Below are positions 7,879 through 15,864 of a stretch of DNA of 64,000 nt, in pieces. The position numbers were made by a program, and so were the translations under genes. Each line of letters begins with the position of its first letter. The stretch's first letter is position 1. This DNA comes from Saccharopolyspora_C sp040643635 (lineage in GTDB: Bacteria; Actinomycetota; Actinomycetes; Mycobacteriales; Pseudonocardiaceae): NCBI RefSeq assembly GCF_040643635.1, contig NZ_JBEYUS010000001.1:1-64000 (forward strand). The letters are read 5' to 3'. The notes beneath the pieces were generated by a model that saw only the letters and a program-made list of their open reading frames with translations, made no database searches and was not told the origin of the DNA.

Positions 7879-8337
7879 ATGACCGGACGTCCCCCGTACC
7901 CGCCATTCGGCGCCGACACCGCGGCGCAGAAGGTCCAGGCGGCCGAGGACGCGTGGAACACCACCGATCCGGAGGCGGTCGCGCTCGCCTACACCGCGGA
8001 CTCGGTGTGGCGGAACCGGGACCGGTTCGTCACCGGCCGCGCGGAGATCGTCGAGTTCCTGCGGGAGAAGTGGCGCCGCGAGCTGGACTACGCGCTGCGC
8101 AAGGAGCTGTGGGCGTTCACCGCGGACCGCATCGCGGTGCGGTTCCAGTACGAGTGCCGGGACGCGGACGGCCGCTGGTGGCGCTCGTACGGCAACGAGC
8201 TGTGGGAGTTCGCGCCGGACGGGCTGATGCGCCGCCGCGAGGCCAGCATCAACGACCTCGCGATCGACGAGTCGCAGCGGCGGATCTTCGGCCCCCGCCC
8301 GGCCGAGCAGCGCGGGGTGCCGTTCCCGCTGCGGTGA
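7879..8337 (+). CDS. NTF2-like protein, DUF1348 family
   Basis: This 152-residue protein has the SnoaL/NTF2-like cone fold typical of DUF1348 (YesE-like). Markers are KVQAAEDAWNTTDPEAVALAYT at the N-terminus, SVWRNRDRFVTGRAEIVEFL, KWRRELDYALRKELWAFT and GRWWRSYGNELWEFAPDGLM, then RREASINDLAI. Members are small cytosolic proteins often described as binding or turning over small molecules; no substrate is known. The ribosome-binding site is GAGAGGAGAG before ATG 7879. It is transcribed away from the TetR gene at 7176-7790 across the twin operators, so expression is probably inducer-controlled. Confidence 0.88.
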   Translation: MTGRPPYPPFGADTAAQKVQAAEDAWNTTDPEAVALAYTADSVWRNRDRFVTGRAEIVEFLREKWRRELDYALRKELWAFTADRIAVRFQYECRDADGRWWRSYGNELWEFAPDGLMRRREASINDLAIDESQRRIFGPRPAEQRGVPFPLR

Positions 8338-8349
8338 TCGCGGTGGTCG

Positions 8350-9225
8350 TCATCCTTGCGCGATGACGGCTCGGACCAGCAGCTCCGGGTCGTCGTCCGC
8401 GATGTCCTGCTCGAACCCGGCCGGGTTGTCGACGTGCCGGTCGCGGTCGAGCACGACGAACAGCAGCGCGGCCACGCCGGGTTGCCGCCGGTAGCCGAAG
8501 AGGTCGTCTACGAGCTGGTGGCGGAGTTCCCTGGCGCCGAGCGAGGGACGGGTCATCTTGACCTCGACCACGACCCGCTCCCGGCGCAGCAGGAAGTCCA
8601 TCCGGTAGGAGCCGCCTGCTCGCCGCGGCGTCGTCTCCTCCGGTTCCACGTCGTCGAAGTGCAGCCGCAGCAGGGCGTGCACGACGCGCTGGAGGTCGTA
8701 CTCGTCGTCGACGGGCAGGCCCTGCCGCTGCCGGTGTTCCCGGCCGAGGATGTTCAGCGCGGCGGGCAGCCTGCGGAAGATCTCGACCAGCCGTCCGGTG
8801 GTGCGTTCGACGTCGGGATCGGTGCCGATCCTGCCCTGCGCTTCCAGCAGCACCCGGCGCTGTTCGCGCAGCGGCTCCTCGAAGCTCGGCCGCAGCGCGT
8901 ACTGCCACCGGCCGTGGCTCCGGAGGAATCGGGGAACGGAGTCGTAGGCGGCCCACGGGCGGCGGGGTTCGGCGAGGAACCGGTCGATCTTCGGCGCGAG
9001 CAGCGGCCGCTGGGACTCGTACTGCCCGGTGAACCGGTGGCGGAGGTCGTCCGGGAGCGCGGCGAGCGCTTGCGAGTACCAGACCGGGTAGCGGTCCTGG
9101 AGCGCTCGCACCGCGGTGGTCGCGCTGCTCTCCTCCGCGCCTTGCGCCGTGCGGCCCAGGTCGAGCAGGTCGTCGACCTCCTCGAGCAGCGCGGCGATCC
9201 GCCCGGTCGTCCCCGGTCGGCTCAT
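8350..9225 (-). CDS. PD-(D/E)XK nuclease-like protein (DpnII/MboI-type REase domain)
   Basis: The 291-residue protein has a helical N-terminal half and a C-terminal nuclease-like core. Around residues 174-192 is DEYDLQRVVHALLRLHFDD; then YRMDFLLRRERVVVEVKMT carries Asp210, Glu221 and Lys223, the D...E-x-K signature of PD-(D/E)XK enzymes, and FVVLDRD closes the sheet. This arrangement is that of the REase_DpnII-MboI domain. No methyltransferase, helicase or toxin partner is adjacent, so it is not a standard restriction-modification gene. It starts 149 bp from the divergent TetR at 9375, and the TTCGTACATGTAC repeats between them could regulate it. A role in DNA damage or phage defence is only a guess. 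Confidence 0.78.
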   Translation of the reverse strand: MSRPGTTGRIAALLEEVDDLLDLGRTAQGAEESSATTAVRALQDRYPVWYSQALAALPDDLRHRFTGQYESQRPLLAPKIDRFLAEPRRPWAAYDSVPRFLRSHGRWQYALRPSFEEPLREQRRVLLEAQGRIGTDPDVERTTGRLVEIFRRLPAALNILGREHRQRQGLPVDDEYDLQRVVHALLRLHFDDVEPEETTPRRAGGSYRMDFLLRRERVVVEVKMTRPSLGARELRHQLVDDLFGYRRQPGVAALLFVVLDRDRHVDNPAGFEQDIADDDPELLVRAVIAQG

Positions 9226-9304
9226 CCTCGGCTCACCCTGCGGTGAACATCCATGATCGGAGCGTAGCGGCGGGTCGGTGGCGCGCGGTCCGCGGCACTC
9301 GCGG

Positions 9305-9338
9305 TTCGTACATGTACAGTGGTTCGTACATGTACGAA
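9305..9338. promoter_or_regulatory. Tandem operator-like palindromes upstream of TetR/CYP102
   Basis: GGTTCGTACATGTAC occurs twice with an 18-bp period (9303-9317 and 9321-9335). The second copy extends to a perfect 16-bp palindrome, TTCGTACATGTACGAA (9323-9338); the first is palindromic only in its core. They lie between the divergent nuclease-like gene and the TetR-CYP102 pair and are the likely TetR operator. Confidence 0.8.
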
Positions 9339-9374
9339 ACCGGTCGTCGGGCCGGTCGGCACGGGAGGTGCGAC

Positions 9375-10016
9375 GTGGTGGCCAAGACCGCGCGCGAGCG
9401 GGTCCGCGGCGAAACGCGGCAGGAGATCCTCGCCGCCGCCGAGCAGCTCATCCGGGACGAGGGCCTCCCCGGGTTCACCATGCGCAAGCTCGCCGGCCGC
9501 CTCGGCTGCGCGCCGATGTCGCTGTACTCGTACTTCGCGGACAAGCAGGCGATCCTGCGCGCGCTCGCCACCCACGGCTTCGCGCGCGTCGCCGCCGACC
9601 TCGCCGAGGCGGGCGGGCAGGGCGGCATCGACGGGCTCCGCGAGCTGATGCTCGCGTTCGTGCGCTACGCGCAGGACGACCCGGTGCACTACCGGGCGCT
9701 GTTCATGAGCGGCAGCCCGGCGGACAAGGCCGGCCGCCCGGACGAGGCCGACTGCCAGGGCGAGGCCGACTGCTCGGACGCGGTGAACCCGGCGTACCGG
9801 CTCGTCGCCGAGCGCGTCGCGGGCTGCCTCGAACAGGGCGTGCTCACCGGGGACGTGCTCGCGATCAGCACCGTGCTGTGGACGACCGCGCACGGCGCCG
9901 CCTCGGTGCTCGTCACGTTCGGGCACCGGCCCGCCGACTCGCCCGAGGCCTACGCGGCCGCCGTCGTCGACAACGCGCTCGCCGGACTGCAAGCCCGGCC
10001 CCGCACCCGGCTCTGA
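9375..10016 (+). CDS. TetR-family repressor upstream of CYP102 (BM3R1-like role)
   Basis: The product (213 residues from GTG 9375) has an N-terminal TetR helix-turn-helix: RQEILAAAEQLIRDEG ... TMRKLAGRLGCAPMSLYSYF. The helical ligand domain contains DDPVHYRALFMSG and a Cys/Asp-rich loop (DEADCQGEADCSDAV). GGGAGGTG lies 4 nt before GTG 9375; the longer frame upstream would run through the operators and is not used. It ends 26 bp before the CYP102 gene. In Bacillus megaterium the TetR repressor BM3R1 sits in the same place before CYP102A1 and is relieved by fatty acids. A similar autoregulated, lipid-induced switch is inferred here. Confidence 0.87.
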   Translation: MVAKTARERVRGETRQEILAAAEQLIRDEGLPGFTMRKLAGRLGCAPMSLYSYFADKQAILRALATHGFARVAADLAEAGGQGGIDGLRELMLAFVRYAQDDPVHYRALFMSGSPADKAGRPDEADCQGEADCSDAVNPAYRLVAERVAGCLEQGVLTGDVLAISTVLWTTAHGAASVLVTFGHRPADSPEAYAAAVVDNALAGLQARPRTRL

Positions 10017-10042
10017 ACCACCCGCTCCCGCAGGAGATGCCG

Positions 10043-13000
10043 ATGACCACCACCCAGGACCTCGTCCCGATCCCGCAACCCAAGCCGAAGCCGCTCGTGG
10101 GCAACCTGCCCGAGCTGGACGCGGAGAAGGGCGTGCTGCGCTTCGTGGAGATGGCCGCTGAGCACGGCCCGATCTTCCGGCTCCGGCTACCCGGCCGGAA
10201 CGTGATCATCGTGCAGTCCCAGGAGCTCGTCGACGAGCTCTGCGACGAGGAGCGGTTCGACAAGTCCCTCAGCGCCGCCCTGGTCAACGTCCGCGACTTC
10301 GCGGGCGACGGGCTGTTCACCTCGTGGACCGAGGAACCGAACTGGCAGTCCGCGCACCGCATCCTGATGCCCGCGTTCGGCCCCGCCGCGCTGCGCACCA
10401 TGTTCGACGGCATGGCCGACATCGCCGAGCAGCTGCTGCTCAAGTGGGAGCGCCAGGGCCCGGAGCACCGCATCGACATCGCCGACGACACCACCCGGCT
10501 CACCCTCGACACGATCGCGCTGTGCTCGTTCAGCCACCGCTTCAACAGCTTCTACGCGGAGCGGCTCAACCCGTTCGTCGAAGCCATGGTGCGCGGACTC
10601 GTCGAAGCCGGGGCGCGGCCGCGGCGGCTGCCCGGCCAGGAACTGCTGATGCGCGGTACCCGCAAGCAGTACGCCGCCGACGTCGAGCTGATGCACCAGG
10701 TCGCCGACGAGCTCATCGCCGACCGCAGGCGCAACCCGCTGCCGGAGGGGCAGCACGACATCCTCGACACGATGCTCACCGCGGCCGACCCGAAGACCGG
10801 GCGGCGGCTGCCGGACGAGAACGTGCGCCACCAGCTGGTCACCTTCCTCATCGCCGGGCACGAGACCACCAGCGGGCTGCTCACCTTCACCCTGCACGAA
10901 CTGCTGCGCCACCCCGACGTGCTGGCCACCGCGCGATCCGAAGTGGACCGGGTGCTGGGCGACGAGGTGCCGCGGTTCGAGCACCTGAGCAAGCTCGGCT
11001 ACCTCGACCAGATCTTCAAGGAATCGCTGCGGCTGTGGCCGACCGCGCCCGCGTTCGGGGTGTCGCCGCGCGCCGACGGCACCGTGCTGGGCGGCCGCTA
11101 CGAGGTGAACCGGGACGACGACCTGCTCGTCGTGGTGCCCGGGCTGCACCGGGACCCGGCGGTGTGGGGCGCGGACGCGGAGACCTTCGACCCGGACCGG
11201 TTCACCTTCGACCGGGCGGAGGCGCTGCCGCCGAACGCGTGGAAGCCGTTCGGGAACGGGCAGCGCTCCTGCATCGGCCGCGGCTTCGCGTTGCAGGAGG
11301 CGACGCTGTTCCTGGCGATGCTGCTGCAGCGCTTCGACGTCACCGCCGCCGACCCCGACTACCGGCTCAAGATCAAGCAGACGTTGACGATCAAGCCCGA
11401 GGGCCTGTTCATGCACGTCCACCGGCGGGACCGGCGGATCGTGCGCGGTGGCACCCCGGCCGAGCGGTCCGCGCCCGAGGCGGGGGCGCGGGCCGAACCG
11501 AACGGCGTGCCGGTGCGGGTGTTCTACGGCTCCAACTCGGGAACCGCGCAGGCCTTCGCGCAGCGCATCGCGAACGACGCCACCGCGCGCGGCTGCACCG
11601 GCGAGCTCGCCGAACTCGACGCCGCGGCGGGCGACCTGGGGCCGGACGGCGTCGCCGTCATCGTCACCTCCTCCTACGAGGGGCAGCCGCCGGACAACGC
11701 GCGCGAATTCGTGCGCTGGCTGCGCGAGCAGCCCGACGGTTCGCTCGACGGGGTGCGGTACGCGGTGTTCGGCTGCGGCAACACCGACTGGGCCCGCACC
11801 TACCAGGCCGTTCCGTCCGAAGTGGACGAACACCTCGCCAGGGCGGGCGCGAAGCGGCTGCTGCCGCGCGGGCGGGCCGACGCGCGCGGCGACTTCTTCG
11901 GCGACTTCGACGACTGGTACGGCGAGTTCTGGGGACCGGTCGCCGCCGAGTTCGGGCTCGACGACGCGGCCCCCGCCGCCGGGCCGCGGCTCACCGCCGA
12001 ACACGTCGGAGCCGTCCGCGACCCCATCGTGCGGGCCAACGACCTGAGCTGGGGGACCGTCGTCGCGAACCGGCTGCTCAGCTCCCCGGACGTCGGTGCC
12101 AAGCACCACGTGGAGATCGCGCTGCCCGAGGACGCCCGGTACCGCGCCGGGGACTACCTCGCGGTGCTGCCGGTGAACCCGCCCGCCGTGGTGGCGCGGG
12201 CGCTCAGCCGCTTCGAACTCGCCCACGACGACCAGGTGGTGCTGCGCGGGGAGGGCACGTTCCTGCCCACCGGCGCCCACGTCGCCGCCGGTGAACTGCT
12301 CGGCAGCTACGTCGAGCTCGGCAGGCCCGCCACCCGCAAGCAGCTGGTGGAGCTCGCCGAGGCGACGCCCTGCCCGCCCGACGCCCAGGCGTTGCGCGCG
12401 CTGGCCGCCGACCCGGAGGTGCACGCCGAACAGGTGCTGCGGCCCGGGGTGACCGTGCTGGAACTGCTGGAGCGCTACCCCGCCTGCGGGCTCGACTTCG
12501 GCGCCTTCCTGGGGCTGCTGAGCCCGCTGACGCCTCGGCAGTACTCGATCTCCAGCTCACCGCGGTGGAACCCGGAGCGCGCCACGCTCACCGTCGCCGT
12601 GCTCAACGAGCCCGCCCGGTCCGGTGCCGGCCGGTACGAGGGCGCCGCGTCGAACCACCTCGCGCAGGCGCTGCCCGGCTCGAAGGTCGCCGTCAGCGTG
12701 CGCCCGTCGAACGTGGCGTTCCACCCGCCGGAGCTCGACGTGCCGCTGGTGCTGGTGTGCGCGGGCAGCGGCATCGCCCCGTTCCGCGGATTCCTGCAGG
12801 ACCGCGCGCTGGCCGCGGCCGAGCAGGGCGTGCGGCCCGCGCCCGCGCTGCTGTTCTTCGGCTGCCACGGCCCGGAATCCGACCTGCTGTACCGGGACGA
12901 ACTGGCCGAGTGGGCGGCGGCCGGCGTGGTCGACGTGCGGCCCGCGTACTCGGCGGAGCCGGAGGGCGAGGTCCGCTACGTGCAGGACCGGCTGTGGGCG

Positions 13001-13204
13001 GACCGGGCCGAGGTGGCCGAACTCGTCGAACGCGGCGCGACCGTGTTCGTGTGCGGCGACGGGCAGCGGATGGCGCCCGCGGTGCACCGCACCTGCGCCC
13101 GGATCTACGCGGAGGTCACCGGTGCGGACGAGCAGCGGGCCGCGGAGTGGATGACCGAGATGGAGCGGGACCGGGCCCGGTACGTCGCCGACGTCTTCGC
13201 GTGA
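10043..13204 (+). CDS. Self-sufficient cytochrome P450/NADPH-P450 reductase (CYP102, BM3 type)
   Basis: This 1053-residue fusion aligns end to end with P450 BM3 (1048 residues). It catalyses NADPH- and O2-dependent fatty-acid hydroxylation in that family. P450 domain: GDGLFTSW near residue 90, I-helix AGHETTSG with Thr275, KESLRLWPTAPAF (ExxR) and FGNGQRSCIG with heme ligand Cys410. The FMN domain starts at about 491 (FYGSNSGTAQAFA). The FAD/NADPH domain has RQYSISSSP at about 832, CAGSGIAPFRGF at about 906 and VCGDGQRMAPAV near the end. Two differences from BM3: the Arg47 equivalent is kept (LPGRN) but the Tyr51 position is not Tyr, and the C-terminal FAD-stacking Trp is Phe (DVFA). ATG 10043 has CAGGAG 6 nt upstream. 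It is probably co-transcribed with the TetR gene. Confidence 0.96.
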   Translation: MTTTQDLVPIPQPKPKPLVGNLPELDAEKGVLRFVEMAAEHGPIFRLRLPGRNVIIVQSQELVDELCDEERFDKSLSAALVNVRDFAGDGLFTSWTEEPNWQSAHRILMPAFGPAALRTMFDGMADIAEQLLLKWERQGPEHRIDIADDTTRLTLDTIALCSFSHRFNSFYAERLNPFVEAMVRGLVEAGARPRRLPGQELLMRGTRKQYAADVELMHQVADELIADRRRNPLPEGQHDILDTMLTAADPKTGRRLPDENVRHQLVTFLIAGHETTSGLLTFTLHELLRHPDVLATARSEVDRVLGDEVPRFEHLSKLGYLDQIFKESLRLWPTAPAFGVSPRADGTVLGGRYEVNRDDDLLVVVPGLHRDPAVWGADAETFDPDRFTFDRAEALPPNAWKPFGNGQRSCIGRGFALQEATLFLAMLLQRFDVTAADPDYRLKIKQTLTIKPEGLFMHVHRRDRRIVRGGTPAERSAPEAGARAEPNGVPVRVFYGSNSGTAQAFAQRIANDATARGCTGELAELDAAAGDLGPDGVAVIVTSSYEGQPPDNAREFVRWLREQPDGSLDGVRYAVFGCGNTDWARTYQAVPSEVDEHLARAGAKRLLPRGRADARGDFFGDFDDWYGEFWGPVAAEFGLDDAAPAAGPRLTAEHVGAVRDPIVRANDLSWGTVVANRLLSSPDVGAKHHVEIALPEDARYRAGDYLAVLPVNPPAVVARALSRFELAHDDQVVLRGEGTFLPTGAHVAAGELLGSYVELGRPATRKQLVELAEATPCPPDAQALRALAADPEVHAEQVLRPGVTVLELLERYPACGLDFGAFLGLLSPLTPRQYSISSSPRWNPERATLTVAVLNEPARSGAGRYEGAASNHLAQALPGSKVAVSVRPSNVAFHPPELDVPLVLVCAGSGIAPFRGFLQDRALAAAEQGVRPAPALLFFGCHGPESDLLYRDELAEWAAAGVVDVRPAYSAEPEGEVRYVQDRLWADRAEVAELVERGATVFVCGDGQRMAPAVHRTCARIYAEVTGADEQRAAEWMTEMERDRARYVADVFA

Positions 13205-13213
13205 ATCGAGGGT

Positions 13214-13252
13214 GCGTTGCCCGAGCCGACCCCGATGCGACTCGGGCAACGC
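13214..13252 (+). terminator. Terminator after CYP102
   Basis: Arms 13214-13225 (GCGTTGCCCGAG) and 13241-13252 pair perfectly over 12 bp around a 15-nt loop, starting 10 nt after the stop codon. Confidence 0.75.
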
Positions 13253-13461
13253 GTGCCACCGCGGCCCCGTTCTCGCGGCGACGCATTTCCAGCCGTGCCG
13301 CGCGGTGTTCCCGTGCGCCCCTTCGCCCCTCGACGATGAGGTGCGCGGGAGGAGGTCGTCACTGCCCTGTTCGGACCTTTTACCCGATGGTTCGAGCACC
13401 CGCGGTCACTGGTGAAGACACTGCCGTGTGAAGGCCGAAAAGAACACGCACAACTGCGGGT

Positions 13462-14175
13462 TCAGTTGGAATAATCGGCGATTTTTCGGAGTTCGGTGAG
13501 ATCGGTGACGATGATCCGGCGGTAGCGCCGTTCGATGACGCCCTCCTCGGCGAGATCGCGCAGCGCTTTCTGCACCGTCCGCAGCCGCACCCCCGCCAGC
13601 GTGGCCAGCTCGTCGTGCGTCAGCGGCGGCCCGATGCGCCAGCCGCCCTCCGGGTCCTGCTCGCCGTAGGTGTCGACCGCCTCCACCAGCAGCCGCGGCA
13701 CCCGCTGCGTCGCCGACAGGTTCGCGTTGTCGATCCGGCGGCGGTTCGCCCACCGCAGCCGGGAGTTGACCATGAGCACCATCGCGATCGCCGCGTCCGA
13801 GTGCTCGTGCAGGAACCGGCGGAAGTCCGCCGACTTGATCAGCCGGGTGCGGGCGTGCGAACCCGCGATCACCGTCGCCGACCTGGACCGGCGCTCCAGC
13901 GCCGCCATCTCCCCGACCAGGTCGCCGCCGAAGCGGATGCCCAGCAGCGTGCTGCCGCCGGTCTCGGACAACGCCTGGACCTTCGCCGATCCGCTCAGCA
14001 GCAGCACCACGTGCGTGCTGTCGTCGCCCTGCCGCAGGATCTTCTGCTCCGCCTCGAAGATCACTTCCGAGCCGAGGGCGAGCAGGGACTGCCGGGTCCC
14101 CGGGTGCAGCCGGGCGAGCAGGCTGAACTCCGTCCATCGTGGCTGTGGTGGATCAGTGATGACCGCTCCTCCCAA
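13462..14175 (-). CDS. Crp/Fnr-family transcription regulator
   Basis: The product is about 230 residues. The cyclic-nucleotide-binding jelly roll is at about 20-135 (LRQGDDSTHVVLLLSGSAKV, GGDLVGEMAALERRSRSATV) and a winged helix is at about 160-220 (LTHDELATLAGVRLRTVQKALRDL). The phosphate-binding cassette, FGGDLVGEMAALERRSRSA, is partly conserved, so cAMP binding is possible. The start is a puzzle. No ATG or GTG lies near the conserved N-terminus, and the only canonical-like start is TTG 14175 without a ribosome-binding site. A perfect GGGAGGAG sits 5 nt before an ATC codon (14160), five codons further in. I annotate from TTG with that caveat. Confidence 0.85.
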   Translation of the reverse strand: MGGAVITDPPQPRWTEFSLLARLHPGTRQSLLALGSEVIFEAEQKILRQGDDSTHVVLLLSGSAKVQALSETGGSTLLGIRFGGDLVGEMAALERRSRSATVIAGSHARTRLIKSADFRRFLHEHSDAAIAMVLMVNSRLRWANRRRIDNANLSATQRVPRLLVEAVDTYGEQDPEGGWRIGPPLTHDELATLAGVRLRTVQKALRDLAEEGVIERRYRRIIVTDLTELRKIADYSN

Positions 14176-14491
14176 CGGGGCGCGAGGTGCGATGACCTTT
14201 TCGGCCGAACCCTAATTCGGCCGACCTGCGGTGCATCGACAGGCGCCGGTCCCCGTTCATTCTGGAACCGGTGAACGGGAGCGGTCACCGCTGACCGGGT
14301 GACCGGTGTTCGGCCCCGTTCCCCGCGCGGGTTCTCGATTCAGCGGGGATCCTCACCAATCCCGTCGTGGAATTGGGCTGATCCGCGCAATGCTCACCCG
14401 TTCGCAGCAATGGAAGGTTCTTTTTTGGAATATGCAAAAGGTGTTCTGGGAAACGGGCGGACCCGGCGGAGGACCGGAACCGCCCGCCGGA
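14176..14491. other. 316-bp intergenic region between crp-like and NmrA-like genes
   Basis: No gene is seen. It should contain the promoter of the Crp/Fnr gene at its left end. A stem-loop (CGGTCACC 14282-14289 with GGTGACCG 14298-14305) is present. An unusually AT-rich patch with a T6 run lies at about 14418-14440, downstream of the NmrA-like gene, where it could help terminate leftward transcription. Confidence 0.5.
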
Positions 14492-15301
14492 TCAACCCAG
14501 TTCGCCGGAATGCGCGGCGGCGAATTCCCGCAACGACCGCGGAGCCCGCCCGGTGAGCTCCGCGACCGCCCCGGTCACCAGGTCCTCCTCCCCGTTCCGG
14601 ATACCGCGGTCCACCCCGGCCAGGGACGTCGCGAACGGCTCCGGGATGCCGCCCGCGCGGAACACCTCGGCGCGCTCGGCCGTGCGCATCGTCCGGTGCC
14701 GGATCGGACGGCCGGTGACCTCGGCGAGCACCTCGGCGACCTCCCCGTAGGACAACGCCTCGGGACCGGTCAGCAGGTGCTCGCCGGACACCGCCGGATC
14801 GGTGAGCGCCCGCGCGGCCACCGCGGAGACGTCCGCGGCGTCGATCCAGCCCAGCCTGCCGTCCCCGGCGGCGCTGACCAGCTCGTCCCGCTCCCGCAGC
14901 CCCTCCGCCAGCGGGTGGTCGCCGAGCAGGTTCTGCATGAAGCCCGAGGGGCGCAGCACCACCGGCTCCGGCATCGACCGCACCGCCGCCACCAGCTCGG
15001 CCACCCCCGGCGCATCCGGCAGCACGATCAGCGAACCCAGCAGCACCACTCGCCGGACCCCGGCGGCCCGCGCCGCGTCGAAGAACGGGGCCGCGAACCG
15101 CATCGGCTCCAGCTCGGCCAGCGGCGGCACCAGGTACACCGCCCGCACCCCGTCCAGCGCGGGCGCGAACGTGCTCGGCTCGGTCCAGTCGAAGCGCACT
15201 TGGCCGGGACCGGGGTTCCGCGAGGCCACCGCCGCCTCCGGAAGCAACCGGGACAGCGGGCGGCCGGTGGTGCCCGTCCCGCCGAGCAGCAGCGTGCTCA
15301 T
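14492..15301 (-). CDS. NmrA-like NAD(P)-binding protein
   Basis: The 269-residue protein has a Rossmann start MSTLLLGGTGTTGRPLSRLL (GxxGxxG) and typical NmrA/SDR-a segments: VYLVPPLAELEP, VRRVVLLGS, VVLRPSGFMQNL and GWIDAADVSAVAARAL. There is no Tyr-x-x-x-Lys pair in the classic place, so it belongs with atypical SDRs that either reduce quinone-like substrates or sense NADP. ATG 15301 overlaps the stop of the preceding NTF2-like gene (ATGA), showing translational coupling. Together they form a two-gene operon facing away from an XRE/MmyB-type regulator, a common regulator-target layout in actinomycetes. Confidence 0.9.
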   Translation of the reverse strand: MSTLLLGGTGTTGRPLSRLLPEAAVASRNPGPGQVRFDWTEPSTFAPALDGVRAVYLVPPLAELEPMRFAAPFFDAARAAGVRRVVLLGSLIVLPDAPGVAELVAAVRSMPEPVVLRPSGFMQNLLGDHPLAEGLRERDELVSAAGDGRLGWIDAADVSAVAARALTDPAVSGEHLLTGPEALSYGEVAEVLAEVTGRPIRHRTMRTAERAEVFRAGGIPEPFATSLAGVDRGIRNGEEDLVTGAVAELTGRAPRSLREFAAAHSGELG

Positions 15302-15738
15302 TCCGCCACCTCCAGCGCCGCGACCAGCGCGGGCAGCTCACCGGCGGCCTTCGCCGCCAGCACCGGGCTCCAGTAGTCCCGGTAGTGGGTGATCAGCCCG
15401 TCCACCACGGTCAGCACCGCGATGTAGGGCATGACGTACGGCTCGCCGGTGCGCACCGTGCGGCCGTGCGCCGTGAACTCGGCGATCACCCGCCGCGGGT
15501 CGGTCGTCCGGTGCAGCTCGTAGGCGGGGAAGCCGGTGATGTCGACGCGGTCCGGGTAGTCCGCCAGGTACGCGCGCATCCCCTCGCGCCCGTCGACGCG
15601 GGCGGGGGTGCCGTGCGCGAACGGGGCCTCGAAGACCACGTCCGGCGCGAGCAGGTCGATCGCGCCCGCCATGTCCTTGGCGAGCAGCAGCGCGGTGAAC
15701 CGGTCGATCACGTCGGCCGGTGAGTTCGGGGTGGACAC
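15298..15738 (-). CDS. NTF2/SnoaL-like protein
   Basis: The 146-residue product has the SnoaL-like pattern: DVIDRFTALLLAKDMAGAID, then LLAPDVVFEAPFA, REGMRAYLADYPD, RRVIAEFTAHG and YIAVLTVVDGLITHYRDYW. It resembles ketosteroid-isomerase-like proteins of about 130-150 residues. The pocket contains His and Asp residues but the reaction is unknown. GTG 15738 has AAGGAGGG 5 nt upstream; a much longer open frame upstream is low-complexity and rejected. Its stop overlaps the NmrA-like start, so both proteins are made together, probably for one small-molecule conversion controlled by the divergent XRE-type regulator. Confidence 0.88.
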   Translation of the reverse strand: MSTPNSPADVIDRFTALLLAKDMAGAIDLLAPDVVFEAPFAHGTPARVDGREGMRAYLADYPDRVDITGFPAYELHRTTDPRRVIAEFTAHGRTVRTGEPYVMPYIAVLTVVDGLITHYRDYWSPVLAAKAAGELPALVAALEVAE

Positions 15739-15864
15739 GGGTCCCTCCTTCGTCCGGGTTCTCGCCGTCCACCCTCGGTCGGTCCGCGCGCCGCGGGCAC
15801 GTCCGGCCGAACCCCGGACCGCCGATCCGTGGATGCGGGGAGCGGGCCGTGCCAGGCTGGTGGC

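Noticed and set aside
10187..12424. A 745-codon minus-strand frame inside the CYP102 gene
   Set aside because: The plus-strand reading aligns fully with P450 BM3; the antisense product is His/Val/Gly-rich low complexity.
9375..13204. TetR-CYP102 as part of a secondary-metabolite cluster
   Set aside because: No PKS, NRPS, terpene or tailoring genes flank it, and the architecture is the fatty-acid hydroxylase BM3 type.
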